From Butyricimonas virosa (GTDB lineage Bacteria > Bacteroidota > Bacteroidia > Bacteroidales > Marinifilaceae), in the NCBI RefSeq assembly GCF_025148635.1, contig NZ_CP102269.1, positions 4,216,001 to 4,280,000 of the forward strand: 64,000 nt of DNA, read 5' to 3'. Below the pieces are notes generated by a model. It was not told where the DNA came from. It made no database searches and worked only from the letters and a program-made list of their open reading frames with translations. Of this stretch, positions 60,805 to 64,000 are shown piece by piece (positions within the stretch are counted from its first letter, which is position 1; every line of letters starts with the position of its first letter). The translations under genes and the position numbers were made by a program.

Positions 60805-61431
60805 ATGGCAAAAGTTGGTTACATATTCAAGGCTGCCCATTATGACAGTCTTGATCCTGATAAAGCATGGATGGAACAATATGGTTGTGTACAAGTGATA
60901 GAAGAAGAAACTGGACATGAAAAACTCCGTCCTCAATGGAAGCAGCTCATAACAAGTCTGGATCGTGGTGATGAGTTGGTGCTGGCCAAGTTCAGCAACG
61001 CACTACGTGGTTCAAGGGAACTTGCTGCCTTCATAGAGTTTTGCAGAATAAAGGTAATACGTATAATCTCTATCCATGATAAAATTGACAGCCGTGGAGA
61101 ACTGTTCCCCGAAACCAAGGTTGCAGATGTGCTGGAGATGTTTGGCTCTTTGCCCGAAGAATGTGCAGCACTGCGCAAAGCTTCTTCCCATGTGATACAC
61201 CTGAAGCAGAACATCACCCAGCCAGCCAAAGAAAAAAACGTAAGCAAGTCTGAACGAGAAAAGACCATTGTAGCCATGTATAACAACGGGCATTCTATTG
61301 ACGACATCTGGCGTGTTAGCGGATTCAGTAGCCGCAGTTCAGTATTTCGCATTCTGAACAAATACGGAGTATCACTCAATCGTGGCAAATTCAGCGGACC
61401 GCTCGGGAAACGTAAACCAAAAGAGGAGTAA
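60805..61431 (+). CDS. Catalytically degenerate serine-recombinase-like regulator
   Basis: The 208-aa protein aligns with serine resolvases: VGYIFKAA for GYARVST, YGC for QGC, RPQWKQLITSLDRGDELVLA for the R-x-x-l-x-x-l-x-x-x-G-D-x-l segment, and a C-terminal HTH (HSIDDIWRVSGFSSRSSVFR). The catalytic serine position is Ala (FKAA) and the conserved Arg of KLDRLGR is lost (KFSNALRG). It should therefore bind DNA without recombining. The cognate sites may be the AGTATGA inverted repeats directly upstream. Start chosen at 60805 by the promoter position. Confidence 0.65.
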   Translation: MAKVGYIFKAAHYDSLDPDKAWMEQYGCVQVIEEETGHEKLRPQWKQLITSLDRGDELVLAKFSNALRGSRELAAFIEFCRIKVIRIISIHDKIDSRGELFPETKVADVLEMFGSLPEECAALRKASSHVIHLKQNITQPAKEKNVSKSEREKTIVAMYNNGHSIDDIWRVSGFSSRSSVFRILNKYGVSLNRGKFSGPLGKRKPKEE

Positions 61432-61435
61432 TAGA

Positions 61436-61987
61436 ATGGAAGATATAAGTAAAACATTCACGATACAGTGGGTTGGGCCTTTCTCATCATCCAATCCGGC
61501 AGCTTTCAAAAAATACATCGATGATCCAAACACATGTGATAAACATCTGTTTAGCTTTTACTATTGCTCTGGAAGTAAAAAAGGCAGAGGATTTCCTGTT
61601 AACAAAAAGGATTACAGATACTTTGGTTTGCATAAAGCAGGTACACCTATTACAGCTAGAGTAAATTCAACCCATAAAACTCTTGCCAAATTCAGGGAAT
61701 ACAAACTTTGGCTAGGTACATTCAGTGACTCCGCACATCAAACTGCTGAAAACATTGAAGAAGTAGAAACTCTTTTTATCTCCACTTATGCTCCTGCACT
61801 TACAGAGAACGACAGGAAAAAGAAAGCGTCTCCTCCTAATAGTATCTGTATTATCAACCTTTGGTATAAGACCAATGAAACCAGATGGAAAATCAAAAAA
61901 GACGAGATGAAAATTTTCGATGATGTCCTCGTCTATGAAAAGGAATCAGATAGTTATTCTGTTGCAAATTTAAGGGCTATCAGATAG
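61436..61987 (+). CDS. Putative GIY-YIG-like nuclease-fold protein
   Basis: With the start at 61436 (6 bases past the previous stop) the 183-aa protein shows a weak GIY-YIG arrangement: FSFYYC near residue 40 and YFGLHKAGTPITARVNST near 63 (the R ligand), then W-L-G, and EVETLFISTYAPALTEN near 120 (the Glu ligand and P-x-L-N-like end). The call rests on pattern recognition only and is uncertain. The next gene may be a UDG-like partner. Both are transcribed with the recombinase-like regulator. Confidence 0.4.
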   Translation: MEDISKTFTIQWVGPFSSSNPAAFKKYIDDPNTCDKHLFSFYYCSGSKKGRGFPVNKKDYRYFGLHKAGTPITARVNSTHKTLAKFREYKLWLGTFSDSAHQTAENIEEVETLFISTYAPALTENDRKKKASPPNSICIINLWYKTNETRWKIKKDEMKIFDDVLVYEKESDSYSVANLRAIR

Positions 61988-62040
61988 GTATAGTTAGTTT
62001 TTTTAGCAAACGATTGATTGTAAATATTAAATACGATAAA

Positions 62041-62814
62041 ATGGGACATGATATAAACAAGTTAAAATCACAACTCATTCCACTATATACCGCATTACGA
62101 AACGATTGCAATGCTAAAGATACACTTTCTCCATTCATAATGCAGTGGGGGGATAAATTCCCAGTAAATAAGAATGATGGTATTATCTTTTATGGACGTG
62201 CTACAAATGGATGGTACGGAACTTGGGATTTTGACGTCTTATTCAATGACAATGATGAAAATAGAGGTTGGGCAAGAAGCAACCAGATGATATGGGTTGA
62301 AAATCAGTGGACAGAATCAGACAATGGTTACATTGCAAGCGAATCTCAATTTTGGAATATCGTAAAAGGGGTCTCTGTAAGGTTTTACGGAAAGGAATGG
62401 TTCAAGTTTGTAGCATGGAGCAACATATGCAAAGTCGCTCCTGAGTCGAACGGAAATCCAAGCGATTCTTTATTTTATAAAACATTAGGAAATAACATAA
62501 ATGTATTCCGCACTGAATTAGATTTTTGGTCTCCTAAATACATTATTCTGTTAACAGATGGAATGAAAAAGGATAAGGAGACTATAATTGATTGGACGAG
62601 CGATTATATTTCATGTCTTAATAATGACGTACTTCCACCAATTCTTTATGAAAAGGCATGGGATGATGAATACCCAAACTTCAAAATACGCGTGTATAAA
62701 ATTGGTGATAGATATATTATCCTATCTATACATCCACAGGGAAGGAAAGTGGAATTACACAAAGATGCCATAATAGGAATTATAGAAAAAATAGAGCAGA
62801 AGAGACTTTTATAA
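62041..62814 (+). CDS. Unknown protein, possible UDG-superfamily fold
   Basis: The start at 62041 gives 257 aa. Segments that recall uracil-DNA-glycosylase-like proteins are GIIFYGRATNGWYG near residue 47, WSNICKVAPES near 130, SPKYIILLTDG near 171 and LSIHPQGRK near 234 (HPxxR). Each is weak on its own, but the order matches. An unrelated nuclease or unknown family is equally possible. It has no signal or membrane segments. Confidence 0.35.
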   Translation: MGHDINKLKSQLIPLYTALRNDCNAKDTLSPFIMQWGDKFPVNKNDGIIFYGRATNGWYGTWDFDVLFNDNDENRGWARSNQMIWVENQWTESDNGYIASESQFWNIVKGVSVRFYGKEWFKFVAWSNICKVAPESNGNPSDSLFYKTLGNNINVFRTELDFWSPKYIILLTDGMKKDKETIIDWTSDYISCLNNDVLPPILYEKAWDDEYPNFKIRVYKIGDRYIILSIHPQGRKVELHKDAIIGIIEKIEQKRLL

Positions 62815-62873
62815 GTTTATGGTATATTATTTAACGCAATTCTATTGTAATAATAAATTTAGGAATAAAGTAT

Positions 62874-62978
62874 ATGGGTGAAATTATAATAACAATACTC
62901 GCACTATGGCTTTTCATCAAGATTTTGAAAGCCATCTTTAGTGGTTGGAGCAAAAGCGACTATCACAGGGACAGGTAG
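62874..62978 (+). CDS. 34-aa single-pass small membrane protein
   Basis: The frame encodes a single hydrophobic helix (IIITILALWLFIKILKAIF) and a short charged tail. It lies 60 bases after the previous gene. The unknown minus-strand frame overlaps it, and only one of the two is likely real; I lean to this one for its clean helix. Confidence 0.35.
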   Translation: MGEIIITILALWLFIKILKAIFSGWSKSDYHRDR

Positions 62979-63206
62979 CTCTGTCTGACCGCTATCTGAG
63001 CAACCTACAGCAAAATTAAACTGTATCATATTTACATCCTCCCTCTTATTGATTTTCACCTTGTCAAGGGGGGTAAGCGTGTTTATTCTGTAAGCACGAC
63101 AATCAACAAAATGTTTTAACAACCGGGAGGAAACGAAATCTTCGACCAGTTGGCAAATCTTTTTGTGTCGTGCGATTTCAGGAAGAGTCTTGGAAGTGTG
63201 CTGCAA
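62904..63206 (-). pseudogene. Possible gene remnant
   Basis: The frame runs without ATG (only TTG, directly after a TGA) and reads as a coherent helical-then-strand segment (ICQLVEDFVSSRLLKHFVDC, ELPVPVIVAFAPT). It looks like the C-terminal part of an element protein whose start is lost. No family is recognised. Confidence 0.25.
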
Positions 63207-63342
63207 TGTTCAATCGCAGTACCGGACAAGTGTCTTCCGAAACAGGAGAAGCAGCTTACGGGTTGGGTAATGCTTATAAGAGGACATATACGAGCAAAAA
63301 CAAAAGCGACCGAAGCCGCTTTGTTTATCGAATGGGCAGGAA
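62979..63342. other. Intergenic stretch with no clear gene
   Basis: Apart from the possible remnant above, no credible start, motif or repeat is seen in these ~360 bases. Confidence 0.4.
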
Positions 63343-63723
63343 CTATTTCTTGCCTTTTTTAGTTTTCTTCTCTGGCTCTGCCGGAGCGTCCTCCTTGTCT
63401 GGTGTCGGATAGAATTTGTTGGCGACCAGGATAATGCGATTGTGTTTTACACCGTCTTTATCTGTCCACTCTTCGGGTTTGAAGTAGCCCTCTACGGTAA
63501 GCAGGGTGCTCTTTGTGATCTGGGATAGAGAATCGGTGTTGGCGTTGTTGCGCCATGCTTCCACATTGATGAAAGCGGAGATACGTTTGGTTTCCTCGCC
63601 GTTTTTCTCCTGGCGGCTGATTGCCAATGAGAAGCGTGCTACGCTTGCGTTTGCGAACTGACGGATTTCTGCATCCTTACCTACGAATCCTGATACTGCG
63701 AAATTGTTCTCAATCTGTTTCAT
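63343..63723 (-). CDS. ssb: Single-stranded DNA-binding protein, second copy
   Basis: Starting at 63723 (MKQIENNFAVSGFVGKDAEI) gives a 126-aa OB-fold protein with VARFSLAISRQEKNGEETKR, SAFINVEAWRNN and LLTVEGYFKPEEW, typical of Bacteroidales element SSBs. It ends in a Lys-rich tail (EPEKKTKKGKK) and lacks the acidic DLPF tip present in the SSB at 47686, so it may not recruit the host repair partners. The frame is open upstream but that extension has no family support. It is the last complete gene of the window. Confidence 0.8.
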   Translation of the reverse strand: MKQIENNFAVSGFVGKDAEIRQFANASVARFSLAISRQEKNGEETKRISAFINVEAWRNNANTDSLSQITKSTLLTVEGYFKPEEWTDKDGVKHNRIILVANKFYPTPDKEDAPAEPEKKTKKGKK

Positions 63724-63923
63724 CTTACAATGCTTTAAGTTGTTAATTGAATTATTTTTACGTTGCAACAAAAGTGAATGCAGTCTGAGGGTTGCGACAA
63801 GGCCAGTAATCAAATACTCTTTATTTTTCGTCAGTGTCAGCAGACAAAACCAAAGGCCAGATAAAGGAAGATTTGTGCAACTGCGCCATTGGCCAAGGCA
63901 TAATGCCGTACCCGTATGCATAC

Positions 63924-63931
63924 TAACTTTG
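63924..63931 (+). promoter_or_regulatory. Putative -7 element (TAACTTTG) of an edge gene
   Basis: TAACTTTG fits TAnnTTTG and lies 46 bases before the ATG at 63977. Confidence 0.4.
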
Positions 63932-63976
63932 CATCGGAAAAATGGTCATTGACACGACAAAAGCATAGATGATCGG

Positions 63977-64000
63977 ATGGAAATCAAACAACTGAGCAGA
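63977..64000 (+). CDS. Start of a gene cut by the window edge
   Basis: ATG followed by the codons for EIKQLSR reaches the edge of the window. Only 8 codons are visible; with the promoter-like box upstream this could be a gene start, but no function can be told. Confidence 0.25.

Noticed and set aside
1..64000. CRISPR array, tRNA/rRNA genes, insertion sequences, integrase
   Set aside because: No regularly spaced repeats, tRNA-like cloverleafs, transposase or tyrosine/large serine recombinase signatures were recognised in either strand.

Overview
The window looks like accessory DNA of a gut Bacteroidales bacterium (Bacteroides, Parabacteroides or a relative), probably part of an integrative conjugative element or large conjugative plasmid. 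Three things point this way. Putative promoters carry the Bacteroidetes -7 element TAnnTTTG (TACCTTTG at 2735, 48358, 51178 and 60766). Many proteins belong to families typical of Bacteroidales conjugative elements: DUF4099/DUF3945, PcfJ/PcfK, ArdC, RadC, MobV, a ParA operon and several SSBs. No housekeeping genes, rRNA, tRNA, integrase, transposase or CRISPR array were seen. Both edges cut through genes.

Layout. (1) 1-490: C-terminus of a VirD4/TraG-type coupling protein. (2) 575-24069: an AT-rich, all-plus-strand defence island. It starts with a GHKL ATPase that has a nuclease-like C-terminus. A terminator and a new promoter follow, then a long operon: XRE regulator, HsdM-like methyltransferase with a nuclease-like N-terminus, HsdS, a 1383-aa NERD/pseudokinase/kinase/P-loop protein, a 525-aa protein and an 1815-aa nuclease plus HerA-like ATPase. 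This set matches my recollection of the methylation-associated defence system (MADS: MAD1, 2, 5, 6, 7, 8). The same strand continues with a PP2C phosphatase, three or four unknown small proteins, an agmatine/peptidylarginine-deiminase-like enzyme, a PD-(D/E)XK-type protein and a zinc-ribbon/Vsr-like endonuclease. (3) 24155-25577: a lipoprotein and an M23 peptidase on the minus strand. (4) 25798-41541: a long plus-strand conjugation-type operon with a Toprim protein, a PH-domain protein, periplasmic paralogues, cell-wall hydrolases, an SSB-like protein, a degenerate ArdC-MutS-like protein and an intact ArdC. An exactly phased A AAA AAC slippery site joins two of its reading frames. (5) 41607-50917: minus strand, with small element proteins, RadC flanked by a diverged non-coding repeat, an acetyltransferase/CAT/SRPBCC cassette, a ParA/RHH partition operon with a TACTA/TAGTA-rich putative centromere, SSB, PcfJ and PcfK. 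(6) 51382-53890: an AbiE-like toxin-antitoxin pair with a metallophosphoesterase. (7) 53961-60511: minus strand, with an OmpA-family protein, MobV relaxase beside a candidate oriT, a winged-helix protein, membrane and unknown proteins, and a lipoprotein. (8) 60805-64000: a catalytically degenerate serine-recombinase-like regulator, a possible GIY-YIG/UDG-like pair and a second SSB.

How it may work together (inference). The element carries replication, partition and mobilisation functions, anti-restriction proteins and envelope hydrolases for transfer. Its main cargo is a multi-gene modification/kinase/nuclease defence locus. AGTATGA-type inverted repeats upstream of the transfer operon (25661-25800), the lipoprotein/recombinase-like intergenic region (60498-60746) and the gene at 58608 suggest one regulator controls these units.
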